NCBI GenBank assembly: GCA_026119855.1
Contig: JAOWBW010000561.1
Span: 434,001 to 498,000, forward strand
Source of the DNA: Campanula takesimana
Lineage: Eukaryota; Streptophyta; Magnoliopsida; Asterales; Campanulaceae
Direction: 5' to 3'
Length of the DNA: 64,000 bases
Positions within the stretch are counted from its first letter, which is position 1. Each line of letters opens with the position of its first letter. Position numbers and translations under genes: made by a program. The notes under the pieces were generated by a model, which worked only from the letters and a program-made list of their open reading frames with translations, was not told the DNA's origin and ran no database searches. This document shows positions 32,585-44,425 of the stretch, one piece after another.

Positions 32585-34063
32585 TCATATAAGAAATAAT
32601 CGAATCTCTCTACCCCAGGGAACAGTTTCAAAAGAAAATTTTGGAACATTTGGGATAGAAAATGTGGCCACTTTATTAGCACAATCAACAGACGCATGAT
32701 ATTTACCCAACCAATCCATACCCAAGATAACATCAAAATCTTGTAATGGTAAGATAACTAAATCAGCAGGTAAAACATGCTCACGTATATGCACATCACA
32801 AGAATGCAACACCTCATTGGTCACCAAACACTCCCCTATAGGAGTTGACACCTCTAACACATAAGGTAGAGATTCAGAAGACTTATGCAATAGAGAAGCA
32901 AAATGCAAAGACACATAAGAATGCCATGAGCCAGGGTCTATAAGTGTACGTGCCCTCAAACTAGACACAGAAATAATACCTCCTATCACATTAGAGGACT
33001 CCGAAGCCTGTTGCTGAGAAATAGCAAAAACACGACCCTGAACTTTAGGCTTGCCTGAGGAATCCCTCTTCTGACCCTGAGAGGACCCAACCACACTTCC
33101 CGATGCTTGCATCCTATACTTAGGGCAATCCCTCTGAAAATGTCCTAACTGACCACAATTCAAACACTTGCCCTGTTTCTTCCAACATCTCTCTTCTGAA
33201 TGCCCTTCTTTCTGACAATAATTACAAACTCCTCTGCTTTGACTCCCTGAAGTGTTACTTTGATTTCTATTACCTGACTGTCTTTGAGAAGACCCTTTGA
33301 ATTGTGAAGATCCACCTTGATTTCCTCGATTATCACCACGTTGTGGTTGCCTAACTTGCTTCCCAGCGCCTAACAATTCCATTTTCCTTTTATGTTCCTC
33401 AATGTCATGCTCCACCTGGTAAGCTCGATCCACTGCATCCTGAAAATCTTGCAACTTATGGGATACTAGCTGAGTTCTAATCACAGTTTTCAAACCTTTC
33501 ACAAACCTCGAAGCCTTCCTCTCCTCAGTTGCCACTAGGTGAGTACAATACCTGGACAACTCTGAAAATTTAGCTGAATATTGAGCAATTGACATAGAAC
33601 CTTGCTCCAAGTTAAGAAATTCCATCTCCTTCCTGTCTTGATCTACTCGAGGAATGAAGTGTTCTTTAAACTTTCTCAGAAAATTCTCCCAAGAGTAAGG
33701 TACATGAGTTTCATCCCATTTAGTTTTCAAAGCTTTCCACCAATGCTCAGCCGCTCCATTTAGTTTATAGGTAGCAAACCTGACTTGATCTTCCTCCGAA
33801 CATCTCAAAGCATCAAAGATCTTTTCCATCGATTCAATCCACCTTTCAGTTTTAGATACATCGGGCTCTCCATCATACTCCATAGGCTTCATTTTCAGAA
33901 ACTGTTCTAGGCCATATCTTGGTGGTACCTGTTCCCTTTCTTGCCTCTGATCACTTATAGTTTTCATCGCTGCTTCAAACATTCCTTGAAACATAATTCG
34001 AGCCTCTTCTCTGGCATCCCCTTGCCCAGAAGAGCCGGCCTGATCTCCGTCAGTTTCACCCAT
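32585..34063 (-). CDS. Tekay gag-protease, 492 codons, intact
   Basis: The capsid-like region covers roughly residues 50-220 (ALRCSEEDQVRFATYKLNGA, FLNLEQGSMSIAQY). Two zinc knuckles follow near residues 280-315, CNYCQKEGHSEERC and CLNCGQLGHFQRDC. The aspartic protease comes after them with LIDPGSWHSYV, where Pro replaces the usual Thr/Ser of the D-T/S-G triad. The related fragment at 36.3-37.4 kb also has DPGS, so this is a family trait rather than a local mutation. The frame ends shortly after FDVILGMDWLGKYHASVDC. Confidence 0.93.
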   Translation of the reverse strand: MGETDGDQAGSSGQGDAREEARIMFQGMFEAAMKTISDQRQEREQVPPRYGLEQFLKMKPMEYDGEPDVSKTERWIESMEKIFDALRCSEEDQVRFATYKLNGAAEHWWKALKTKWDETHVPYSWENFLRKFKEHFIPRVDQDRKEMEFLNLEQGSMSIAQYSAKFSELSRYCTHLVATEERKASRFVKGLKTVIRTQLVSHKLQDFQDAVDRAYQVEHDIEEHKRKMELLGAGKQVRQPQRGDNRGNQGGSSQFKGSSQRQSGNRNQSNTSGSQSRGVCNYCQKEGHSEERCWKKQGKCLNCGQLGHFQRDCPKYRMQASGSVVGSSQGQKRDSSGKPKVQGRVFAISQQQASESSNVIGGIISVSSLRARTLIDPGSWHSYVSLHFASLLHKSSESLPYVLEVSTPIGECLVTNEVLHSCDVHIREHVLPADLVILPLQDFDVILGMDWLGKYHASVDCANKVATFSIPNVPKFSFETVPWGREIRLFLI

Positions 34064-34159
34064 TTTTAATGAATACCTGCATCAAACACTCAACGTTACT
34101 CACTCAATACTCTACTACCCTCCTAGGTCATTTAGTCATTCTAGACCATCTACAACCTA

Positions 34160-34171
34160 GCTCTGATACCA
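34160..34171 (-). other. Primer-binding site (initiator Met tRNA)
   Basis: TGGTATCAGAGC on the minus strand, two bases inside the LTR, is the standard primer site of plant chromoviruses and copia elements, complementary to the 3' end of initiator methionine tRNA. Confidence 0.9.
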
Positions 34172-34173
34172 AC

Positions 34174-36264
34174 TGTCGCGCCCCATACCCGTGGTCCTAC
34201 TTGGCCCCACGCTCGGGACACGAACGGAAGACGTTATGAAAACTTTTTCAATTTTTTTTCGAAATGTCCTTTTAGAAAGTGGCACAAAAACACACTTGAA
34301 GTTCAAAGACTTCACTTAACTTGAAACAAACTTTTACAAACACTTTCACGACGAAAGTACTTAGCCCGAAGGCTTACAAACTTTTAAACAAATGTACATA
34401 TATCAACCTTTACCAAAATAGATGGAACCATAAGAAAGTACGGTTACTCTACCCCAAAGGGTTTACATTTACATAATGTAACCTTCAACAAAATAAGTCC
34501 CAACTCTTACCCAAACCAACGTCCTCCCGTGCCGAGTGTCCTATCCCCTGGACCCGCCTTTATCTAAAACAGTAAACAAATAAGGGTGAGAATAAATCTC
34601 AGTAAGCTACTAAAATGCAACTACATTACATGCTGATATGATGATCATAAAGAAACAATATCAACAAGTAAGCATATAGCATATAACATTAATTCATATA
34701 TCACATTAGTCACATAGCCCACACTCCGGTGGATACCAAAGCCAAGGTTTAACCAATAACCATAACTGATGAGAATACCAACTGAGAAACCCATCAGAGA
34801 AAACCATCTGAGCAGCATAAATAGCTGAAGCCGTCGGGATCCCGAAAACCAAATCATAACCAATAGAATCAAGTAACCAGAGAGGGAAATATGACACAAA
34901 GTCATAACCCAAATACTCACCAAAGGGAGCAATTCATCCCATCCAAGGCCAATCTGGACTGGGGAAACTAGAAGGCACAGTGGACACCTTATAGTGAACT
35001 TGGCTTGTGTGCCACTATAATTCTCCCACCGCCTGACTCACAAGCTCCAATGGAAAACCTTATAGTGGACTTACCTGTACCAGTATATTCTTCCATTGGC
35101 TGACTCCACAACAAGACCAGCTGGACTTTTAACAAGAAGCACAGTAATGAATACTGCTAAACACAACCCGGGCATTTAATCCAAGAAGGAATTAAGCCAA
35201 ATACATCACAAGATGCACACAAAGAATCCTTATAAAGAGTCCATAAAAAGGACATTTAATCCATTACTAACATTCCACAACAATCATCTAAATACTTTAG
35301 GACACTACCCAAAAACTAGACTAAGGTTGATCTCTAAACCCCTTAGTTGAACACTCTAAACTTTTTCAGACAACTGGGCGGTCGCCCAAACAGGGCTGTG
35401 CGGCCGCCCAAAATGCTCTGTCCCAAGAAGAAAACCCTTCAGATAGATGTGCGGCCGCACACCCAATTTTGGGCGGCCGCCCACATCACCCGGCAGGCCT
35501 AAAAACTTAACCAAAGTTTACTCCTTTTGTTTCACAAGCATAATATACTGCACAATTTAATACACAACATTAGCAACTCTCATTAACAACTTCCATTAGA
35601 TTACAACATGCTTCTAAACCATTTCCCATACTCAGCTACAACCAAAACCATATACTCCTTTTGTCCCAAAATTACAAGTATAGCAAATATTACCCAAAAC
35701 ACCAAATTAACAAGTAGGAGTATCATATATAGCATATATGACTATTTTAACATTTAAAGGGGAATTAGTAACTTACCTAGTTCCGGAAAAAGTACCGCTG
35801 AAATAAGTTTTGTTCGGCTAGAAATGACCTACTCGACGCCCTGATCATTTTTATATAATTAGTTTTTAAACGGTAAGTAAATAAAAAGAATTAAATCGAA
35901 ATGGGTCGAACTTACCTTTTTCTCCTAACCCTAACTGAGCGTAGAGGAATGTTCCAGAAGAAAGAAAACACAGAGAAGGAAGAAGTTTCCTTAAATATCT
36001 TTAACCTTTTTTACATTTTGGTCACCCAACTTTCAAGGTAACACTTTAGCCCCTAAACTTAAAATTTCAACTAGGACCCTAAAGTTTCAACTTAATCATT
36101 TAACTCCTTTAATCATTATTTTTACTAACTAAGTAAATAACACAAATAATCAAGTATGATATGCAAATCATAAAATATGATGCAACACATAAAATGCACA
36201 TATAAGTCAAATAAAAATCCCCAAAATTATAAAATAAATAGGAACGGGTTTTGGGGTCGCTACA
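34174..36264 (-). repeat. 5' LTR of the Tekay element, 2.09 kb
   Basis: Read on the minus strand, it starts TGTAGCGACC at 36264 and ends GCGACA at 34174, directly followed by the primer-binding site. It contains a block of GCGGCCGC-type inverted repeats at 35365-35490. A diverged relative of its last ~620 bases forms positions 1-622. Confidence 0.92.
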
Positions 36265-37440
36265 GAAAGGGGTTAAAGCTAGTTGGGATGATACTCATAC
36301 AGTCTATGCATGGGAATTGTTTGTACGAAAGTTCAAAGAGCATTTCATCCAGGTAGTAGATCAGAACCGAAAGGAGATCGAGCTACTCAACTTGGAGTAA
36401 GGTTTGTTGTCTATAGCTCAATACTCGGCTAAGTTCACAGAATTGCCTGGTATTGTGACTATCTTGTGAGGACCGAAGAACAGAAAGCTATGAGATTTAT
36501 TTGGGGTTTAAAGACTTCTATTCGGACTCAACTTATAGCCCAAAGGATTGTGACATTCCAGGATGCGGTGGACCGAGCCTATATGATCGAGCAAGATATA
36601 GAGGAGCATAAGAAGAAGGTAGAGGTGACTAACCCGAGCAAGCAAGGAGGGCAAGGCAAGCCACAATCCCGTTCAGATAACCGAGGTAATTTTGGGGGAC
36701 AATCTCAGTCCCGAGGGCAACCAATCCCAAGGAACCCGGGTACTACTTCCGGGAACCAAGGGAACCAAAATAGGAGACTTTGTACCTATTGCCAAAAGGA
36801 AGGTCATTCTGAGGACCGGTGTTGAAAGGAACAGGGGAAATGTATTAACTGTAGGCAGTTGGGGCATTTTGTGAAGGATTGCCCGAGATTCAGAGGTCAA
36901 CCGACTGGGGTAGGAGCTGGTGCTCCACAGGGTTAGAAAAGAGACGCTGCGGGAAAGCCCAAGGTCCAAGGAAGGGTATTTGCTATGAATCAACAACAAG
37001 CTACCGATGATCCTTCTGTTATTGGAGGTATTATTTCTGTGTTAATGTGAGCGCTCGAGCGTTAGTAGATCCAGGATCATCTCATTCATACATATCTGTG
37101 CAATTTGCTTCCTTGCTAAATGTTGCATTTGAGTCTTTACCCTATGTGCTAGAGGTGTCGACCCCTATAGGAGAATGCTTGGTGACTGATAAAGTCTTTC
37201 ATGCTTGTGATGTGCTTATATGTGTCATGTCTTGTGTGCGGACTTGGTAGTCCTTCCTATTCAGGACTTTGATGTTATTTTGGGTATGGATTGGTTGAGC
37301 AAGTTTCATGCTTCTGTTGATTGCCGTAGGAAAGTTGTTACTTTTTCTATCCCTGATATGCCTAAATTTGTTTTTGAGGCTATGCCTTTGGGTAAAAATA
37401 TTCGTATGATTTCTATAGATACCCCGGGGGAACCACGGCT
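36265..37440 (+). pseudogene. Second Tekay-type element fragment: gag-protease remnant
   Basis: Opposite in strand to the neighbouring element but clearly related. It has capsid sequence (FVRKFKEHFI, MRFIWGLKTSIRTQ), zinc knuckles CTYCQKEGHSEDRC and CINCRQLGHFVKDC, protease LVDPGSSHSYIS, and FDVILGMDWLSKFHASVDC. There are several stops and frameshifts. The left part is cut off by insertion of the Tekay element at 36264, the right part by the Ogre LTR at about 37440. It is the oldest layer at this spot. Confidence 0.88.
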
Positions 37441-38367
37441 TTAGGCTAGAGCGCGTGAATTATCCTAGGATGTCTAACTTGTTTTTAGAGTCGCCACCTA
37501 TGTTTTGAGGAACATAAGAAAAACCTATAGATTGTAGCCTAAGTTTGATTACGAAAACAGAGATTCTTTGTTTTGAGGTTCGGGGGTTAGATTACGAGAT
37601 GGGAAGTACCGAAACACCATCTCGCCCAACTAAAGTTGGTCTTGCTTGATCAAAATCTACATGAATGAAAATGTTCTTCTTCTTCTTCTTTAAGTCATGA
37701 AAAGGGGGATTTAAAATAGGATTTGGAATGTAGGAGATAACTCCTTAACCAACCTCAATGAGATGAGGTGATCATTAGAGTCATGTCCCAAAATGATTTG
37801 GGTGATTGCACATTTGATTAAAGTAAAAAGAGAGAGGAGATGAAGTAGAAAAGAAGGGTAAAGATGGACTTTTACCTACAACTTGAAGAACATCAAATGT
37901 TGCTTAATGAGATCCTTGGAGAACCTTTAGAAAGTGATTTTTGTCTAGTTTTCGATCCTTGAAAATGGAGGTAAAGAGAGGTTTTTATAGGTGAAAGAGG
38001 GGTGTTTTTGGTGCCAAAACTCAGTCACCAAGAAATCCTTCCCGGGCAAAATCCTGTAAATTGAGCAAGGGAGGGAATCCTGGCCAGAAATATGTAACTG
38101 ACGCCCAGAGGCGCGCGCTTCCTGCTTTGGTGGCGGGAGGCCGCGCGCGCCTGGCTCCTAGTGTCGGAGGCGCGCGACTCAGATAAGGCAATTTTGACAG
38201 AATGGACTAGAAAGTCAGCCCTGTCATTCAGTTTAGTCCCTGGACTTAACGAAGTCAGTCAGGAACTTAACGGAAGTGACAGAAAACTAACGAGAAACAC
38301 TTAGAATGGGGGAAACACAAAATCAAATGTGCAATCGGGGTGAGTGGTCCAAGGCGGGGTGTTTACA
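37440..38367 (-). repeat. 3' LTR of the Ogre-like element
   Basis: On the minus strand it starts TGTAAACACC at 38367 directly after GCCGAGGGGCTC, the same pre-LTR sequence seen before the 3' LTR at 56272 (CGCCGAGGGGCTAC). Towards its end it contains GGTGGCGACTCT, as the nested element's LTR also does about 60 bases before its end. The exact terminus is not fixed because the 5' LTR is outside the window. Confidence 0.7.
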
Positions 38368-38534
38368 GAGCCCCTCGGCGACGCGGACTGCAAAGCAAAA
38401 CGCGTCGACGAAAGTTAAAAACACCCGCCGAGGACATCACCAAGAAAAGGCAAAGACTCGATGAAAGCAGGAATTTGAAATTGCGAGAGATAGTGGTGCG
38501 CTCCCTGTGTGAGCGGCTTTTGCTGGAGTGTTGT

Positions 38535-39175
38535 ATTGGAGCTCATGGGAGCTTGTCTCGATATGGACCGAGTTTGCCGAGTTGGGCTCATGGGAGCTTG
38601 TCTCGATATGGACCAAGTTGTTGACTTGGAGCTCATGGGAGCTTGTCTCGATATGGACCGAGTTGCCGACTTGAGGCTCATGGGAGCTTGTCTCGATATG
38701 GACCGAGTTGTCGACTCGGGGCTCATGGGAGCTTGTCTCGATATGGACCGAGTTGCCGACTTGGGGCTCATGGGAGCTTGTCTCGATATGGACCGAGTTG
38801 CCGACTTGGAGCTCATGGGAGCTTGTCTCGATATGGACCGAGTTGCCGACTTGGAGCTCATGGGAGCTTGTCTCGATATGGACCGAGTTACCGACTTGGA
38901 GCTCATGGGAGCTTGTCTCGATATGGACTGAGTTGCCGACTTGGAGCTCATGGGAGCTTGTCTCGATATGGACCGAGTTGCCGACTTGGGGCTTATGGGA
39001 GCTTGTCTCGATATGGACCGAGTTGTCGACTTGGGGCTCATGGGAGCTTGTCTCGATATGGACCGAGTTGCCGACTTGGGGCTCATGGGAGCTTGTCTCG
39101 ATATGGACCGAGTTGTCGACTTGGGGCTCATGGGAGCTTGTCTCGATATGGACCGAGTTGCCGACTTGGAGCCGC
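38535..39175. repeat. 45-bp minisatellite, about 14 copies
   Basis: The unit starts GAGCTCATGGGAGCTTGTCT and continues with CGATATGGACCGAGTTGCC; adjacent copies differ at only a few positions. Because 45 is divisible by three and the unit lacks stops in most frames, it stays open in five frames, producing 15-residue repeat peptides that should not be taken as genes. It lies between the 3' LTR and the start of the antisense PMD gene. Confidence 0.95.
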
Positions 39176-39659
39176 ATCTGCTTACGTTGTTGACTTTATG
39201 GGGTGTGGGCAGGGTTGAATGTTTTGGATGAGGCCGTTAGTGAACCCTTGTTGACGAATCCGTTAGTGAATCCGTTTGATGAAATATTGCTTTGAAGTCT
39301 CGTGCCATTTGGAGTCACACTTGACTTTTCGAATTGTGGGGTATGGGCAAAGTTGACCGCGACCAAAAGAAATGTTCCTGCTGGGGATGAAATGTTGAGA
39401 TTGACTCTTGAGGGGGGTGTGGCACCCGTGACAGAACTTAGGGAGTTTGGAATCCGTGGGGAAACCTTGATACGATGCATGGATATGTCGGGAGGCGTGC
39501 GCCTGGCGCATAAGTTCAACATATTTAAACAGGCTGTTTGCTGTTTTCGGCCATTTTTCAAAAATTTGAAGAACCCTCCAAATTCCAAGCCCAATTTTCG
39601 TAGAGAAATCACCCCAAAACACTTCTTGCTGCTCTAGGATCAATTCCGTCAAAGAAACG

Positions 39660-42035
39660 ATGTTGGATCGTCAGCAATCACCTCCGTTTAAGATGCCACA
39701 GGGCGAGGAGCCCGAAATTGGGGTTGAAGCTATGGACCCGAGCTTGCTTACCTTCCGGCCTCATACCCATATTTCTCACTTCGTGACTTCGGGTTTGGTA
39801 AGAATGCCTCACCTTTCTTGTCGATTTCGGGTTTTATGAAGTTCTGTTTCTTTACCCGAAATATTGCTGCAGCAGCTTTATTGATCATTCTTTGCATGTT
39901 GTTTGTTGTTGCTGATTTGTTGTAAGGGACATGTTGGGATGTCCATTTTCACATTCACATACTTGCTTGTACATTGTTCTGTCGTTGAAATCTCTGTGTT
40001 GAGTTCATCCGTTTTCTAGCAGTCGTGCTGATGAAATTTTTGCTGTTCCTCTTTTCCTTTCAGGAGTGGACCCGTTTGACAGAGATTCGCGGTGGGGCTC
40101 ATGGGCCCATCTCTATATGGAAGAGGTTGCCCGAGAATGTTCGGGCCCGAGTCACAGGGACTCATTTTGGTCTTTTTGTCACTAGCCTCCCAGCTTTGAA
40201 GAATGACCCTGATGTGGTTCAGGCATTGAGGGAGAGATGGTGGGATACCACCCATACCTTTCATTTACCCATGGGCGAGGTGACTATGACGCCTACTGAT
40301 TTAACAGCTTTGACGGGCTTGCCGTTCATGGGGGTGCCTGTCCCTTTTGGTTTGAGAGGGGCTGTTCGGACTCCGGACGAGTTACTGGCCTTGGTTGACT
40401 GTCGGTTCGAGGTTAAGAATTCTCGAGTGACATGGGGGAGAATCCGGGCTTATTTCAGCATCCTGATGGCTGAGGCTCGAGGTGTTACTGCTGATCGGGT
40501 TGATGCTGTGGCCCGTTGCTTCATTTGGTACTTGTTATCGCACACTCTGTTTGCCAACGGGGGATCTTCGGCCTCTTTGGCTCTGCTTGACTTATTAGTG
40601 GACTTGGACTAGATCGGCCAGTATAATTGGGGCGCAGCGGGCTTGTCTGCTTGTTACCACGGCATGGATTTGACCAGCCGCTCGACCACCAGCTCTGTTA
40701 CGGGCTTCAGCTTACTGTGGGAGGTATACCACTTACTGTCCCTTTTATATTCTCCTTGCCTTAGTCATAACTGCCTTTTCGTTGACTGTCATTAACTTTG
40801 TTTCTGCCTCTTGTCTACAGCTTTGGGCTTTTGCTATCCTGAATCTGAGGGATTTCAAGATTGCCAAGGAAGGCCAGCCCCAGTATCCGGATTGTGCACG
40901 GTGGGCGTATAAGGAGAGGAATGTAAAGACTGGCACGAACCCCATTAGTCTTACTTCGGCCCGACGGCACTTGGACACCCTGAGGCCTGAGTCTGTTGCC
41001 TTCTCTTTGTATCCGTGGAGACCAGTTCAGCACTGGTTTGAGCACACTCTTATTCCTACCCGTTCTCGGCTTTTGATGAGTTCGGGTGAGTGCATGGCTC
41101 TGTACTTGGGAGATAGAGTATTTTGGCAGCATGGTACCCAGGTGACAGACTTTTACACCCCTCCTCGTCCTGCAGTTCCAGACATTCCTCCTTTCTGCCC
41201 TCGTAACTGGAGGTCGCTCCCAGAGGCTGATCGTGCAGCATATATGGTAGGGGTTGATGCCATCCCTTATATTCACTTGGATCAGGATTATGGCCTCTTC
41301 AGGGAGAACAACTTGATGCAGGGCTTTATGTTTGCTGATCTGAGGAGATCACAGGCTGCTCCTTCGACCTCCGCTCGGTTTTATACTACCGGTGCCGGGT
41401 ATTGTTTTGATCCTCCTTTGCCTCCTCCTTATTACACTTATTCCAACTTCGGGGTCTTTGAGGAGCAGAGGGAGATTGTTCCCGAGGATATGTCACCGGA
41501 GAGAGAGCCTCCCGCTCAGGCTGCTGTGGTATGTTTTCCTGACCATCTTTGCATTTTCTCAGTTCCAGTCTTGTTTTTCTGTCCCTTTGTAATTTCTTTT
41601 CCCTGTCCTTTATTGCAACAGGTGCCCGTAGCTGCTTATAGGCACTTGGGTAGGCAGAACAAAGGAATGAGGCGGAGGCTCCGTCAGCTGGAGGAGAGGG
41701 TGCTGGAGCTATGCAGGGATATTGCTGCCATGACTAGAGATGCTGCCGGTGCTGTCTCTGGTGCTGCGAGAGGAGCTGCCCGAGGTGCTCGGGGCATGGG
41801 ACGAGGCTGCAGGGATGCTGCACTGGACATTGATGAGGCTGTTTCTTCGGCGAGGCAGTCGCTGAGCAGGAGTCTGAGCCATAGTAGGAGTCTGAGCCGA
41901 GAGGGTAGCCAGAGCCGGGGCGGCGCCAGTTCATCAGGGAGAGCTGCCAAGAGAACCTGTCCTGATGTTGTGATTGAGACATCTGAGTCTGAGGATGATG
42001 ACGATGAGGAGACCGAGAGCGGTAGCAGGGGGTGA
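39660..42035 (+). CDS. Plant mobile domain (PMD) gene inside the Ogre-like element, antisense to pol
   Basis: Four exons with good splice sites and matching phases: 39660-39797 (ATG, MLDRQQSPPFKM), 40064-40723, 40821-41528, 41622-42035. Exon 2 has the PMD core: IWKRLPENVRARV, ALRERWWDTTHTFHLPMGEV, LTALTGLPF, FIWYLLSHTLFANG. Exon 3 continues LWAFAILNLRDF, GDRVFWQHGTQVT and YIHLDQDYGLF. Exon 4 is a coiled-coil-like basic region (MRRRLRQLEERVLELCRDI), then a Ser/Arg-rich stretch, a KR-type nuclear signal (GRAAKRTC) and an acidic tail. One in-frame TAG (40610-40612) interrupts exon 2 just after LLDLLVDLD; the frame resumes perfectly (IGQYNWGAAGL). PMD proteins include MAIN/MAIL1 of plants and many transposon-borne copies. 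Biochemical activity is unknown to me. Confidence 0.82.
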
Positions 42036-42566
42036 GCACAGTGTTGGTGATGACGTGCCCGAGCTGTCGTGGCTGAGAGGATGAGGGATTGAAACACTTT
42101 TACTTTTGCCTGTAATAACATTTAACATGTATTTACAATCCTAGTTATCTTACTACTCGTTTTATGTTCTATTAGCGACTCGATCTTAGATGTTGACTCT
42201 TTACAAACAAATGTGTGCCCAAAGGGTGCTTGTTGTCGATGCTTGGACTCCTTCTTGTTGCTGGGATTTGATTTTGCTGCAGGCTGGATATGTTGAAGTG
42301 CTTGGGTTCTGTTCTGAACTGACAAGGGTTGTTTCTGTCTAAACTGCTGTCAAAGGCACGCGCGTCGGGCCTTGCTTTTGGGAGGCGCGCGTGTTGTGAA
42401 GCCCTAGTCGGAGGCACGCGCTTCTGGCCTGCTGAATTACAGCCCCTTTCTTTTCTGATCAGAATGTTCCAACAGCTATATATTTGAACCATTTTTCGAC
42501 CAGAATGGCCACACAGCATTCTTTTGCAAACACTTTCTCCCCCTAAACCACAAAATTCTTGTTATA
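42036..42566. other. Spacer between the two antisense ORFs
   Basis: Holds GGAGGCGCGCG-type GC-rich repeats (42355-42430) resembling those in the 3' LTR at 38095-38175, and otherwise no recognisable gene. Confidence 0.5.
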
Positions 42567-42824
42567 ATGGCCCTAATGACTTTCTCATTTGAAGTTAAGG
42601 TTTCCGTTCCCGAGGGTGAGAAGTCCGTTCCAATGGTGAACGCCGTTCCAGCTGTAGGGTCTGTCTCGATGGTGGAGAAACGTCCGAGCGTTTTTGATCG
42701 TTTGGGAAGGCCCAATGACGATGTTGTTGACCCCGTGAGACCGGTGGTTCATGTGCGGCACTATAGACCCCGTCATTTTCCCAAGAAGAAGAAAGGTAAG
42801 GGAAATTCCTCATATGTGTGGAAG
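42567..42824 (+). CDS. Small basic antisense ORF, first part (split by insertion)
   Basis: Starts MALMTFSFEVKV; has KRPSVFDRLGRPNDD and a basic FPKKKKGKG stretch. The S-V-F-x-R-L-G motif also occurs in the N-terminal gag of the Tat element at 7.4 kb and in the second part of this ORF, so it looks like a short gag-like module. A 14.5 kb LTR element interrupts it after YVWK. Its continuation is 57371-57558. Confidence 0.65.
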
Positions 42825-43924
42825 TGTTAGTACCCGATTTGAAAATGAGTTTATTAGGGCTTTCCCAAATATACAAGGACTTTATAGGAATTAGAAACCT
42901 TGCAAAGACTTGTCTCGGATTCCCAAAAATAGCTCAATGTTCTAGAAAACATTAAATATGGACATTTAGGGTTGCCTTGTATGAACAGTAAAACCCTAGC
43001 TTGAATTTCAAGTCAGCGCGCAACGATGGCCACGCGGCCACTTTCGCCGCCGCCCTCAATATTGGCCACGCGGCCACATTCGCCGCCGCCCTCAATATTG
43101 GCCACGCGGCCACATCCGCCCCGGATGATCTGGACCGTCAGATCTCTCCATCAGTTTCCTATTTAAAGACCTCCCTTGCCTCATAATAAGGGGATCCGAT
43201 TTTGAGAGCTCTAAGTACGAATTTTGGAGTTCTTAAACAATATTTTTCTCTCTAATTAACATTCACACACTCAAGAAGATCTAAGGTTTATTTCTTGCCA
43301 ACATAGGTAAGTTTTCTAACTTTTTCTTCATGTTCTTGCATTATTTTTAATGTAGATCTTTTATATTCATGTTCGTGCATGTTTATTCATAGTTTCTTCG
43401 TATGCTTTGCATATTCATTCATATGTTCATATATGTTCTTCGTGTTCATAGATTAAAACCTTATTTATGCTATATTTAGGGTTGCGATCTTCATGTTTAC
43501 ATGTTATTTCATAGCCGATGATGATCGAGGGTTCATCAACCCGAGGATGATCTAGGAACTACTTTTAAACCCTAATCTTTAGGTAATTCCCCCTTCATTA
43601 TGCATGATCCCGATTCTTCTGCCTATTCTAATTCTCTGCGAACTACGCTGACCTGAGCTTCTCACATTGAGAGGAACGTAGGCAATCTTCGGATCCGGTC
43701 TCAAACACTAACACACTACTAACACATTCATCATGATAGAAAGACCGATCAATTCGGGCAATAGGAGTGATAACGTCCAATATTCTTCTCTTGTTGTAAT
43801 TTGACCCCCGAACCCACTAAAAATGCTTTTTCTCAAAGTTTTGGCTATAATTAAAACGGCGTGGCGACTCTCATAATTTTAATGTTGCTATGAATATTCC
43901 CAATTTCAAACACACGTATTCACA
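42825..43924 (+). repeat. 5' LTR of the nested element, 1.1 kb
   Basis: Paired with 56272-57370. It contains three copies of a ~36-bp GC-rich unit (GGCCACGCGGCCAC...CGCCGCCGCCCTCAATATT) at about 43025-43120 and the conserved GAACTACG...ACGTAGGC block at 43640-43690. A TATTTAAAG at about 43160 is a possible promoter element. Confidence 0.93.
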
Positions 43925-43925
43925 G

Positions 43926-43943
43926 TGGCGACTCTGCTGGGGA
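43926..43943 (+). other. Primer-binding site of the nested element
   Basis: TGGCGACTCTGCTGGGGA begins one base after the LTR. This class of site is typical of Ogre-type elements; I believe it pairs with an Arg tRNA, but have not verified the tRNA. Confidence 0.7.
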
Positions 43944-43989
43944 CTGCTTTGAAACTTTTTCAAACTTAGTGGGTCTAACTTTCGTCGCA

Positions 43990-44425
43990 TCATGATGCCT
44001 GCCATGTTTACACATGCACACACCTGCCATGTTTACACATGCACACTTGCCATATTTATACATGCACACACCTGCCATGTTTACACATGCACACACATGC
44101 CATGTTTACACATGCACACACCTGCCATGTTTACACATGCACACTTGCCGTGTTTATACATACACACACTTTCCATGTTTACACATGCACACACCTGCCA
44201 TGTTTACACATGCACACTTGCCATGTTCACACATGCACACACTTGCCATGTTTACACATGCACACACCTGCCATGTTTACACATGCACACTTTCCATGTT
44301 TACACATGCACACACCTGCCATGTTTACACATACACCTCACACTTTCCATGTTTACACATACACCTCACACTTTGCCATGTTTACACATGCACCTCACAC
44401 TTTGCCATGTTTGCACATGCACCTT
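43990..44425. repeat. Short tandem array, ~23-28 bp units
   Basis: About 17 units of CATGTTTACACATGCACAC with variable linkers (ACCTGC, TTGC, TTTC). Reading frames of 130-208 codons over the array are by-products of the repeat. Confidence 0.93.

Larger units (their letters stand above)
29472..36264 (-). mobile_element. Ty3/gypsy chromovirus, Tekay/Del type
   Basis: Minus-strand order: 5' LTR (36264-34174), primer-binding site complementary to initiator Met tRNA (34171-34160), gag-protease (34063-32585), RT, RNase H, integrase and chromodomain (to about 29640), then the start of the 3' LTR at 29592, which runs into the gap. LTR ends are TGTAGCGACCCC and GGGGCGCGACA. The right flank is GAAAG (36265-36269); its partner is hidden by the gap. 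Gag-protease is open, but pol carries several frameshifts and stops, so the copy is dead for pol. Confidence 0.92.

Noticed and set aside
38415..39231. Long open frames (140-246 codons) on both strands over the 45-bp repeat
   Set aside because: The repeat length is a multiple of three, so all stop-free frames stay open automatically; five overlapping frames cannot all be genes and none has a domain.
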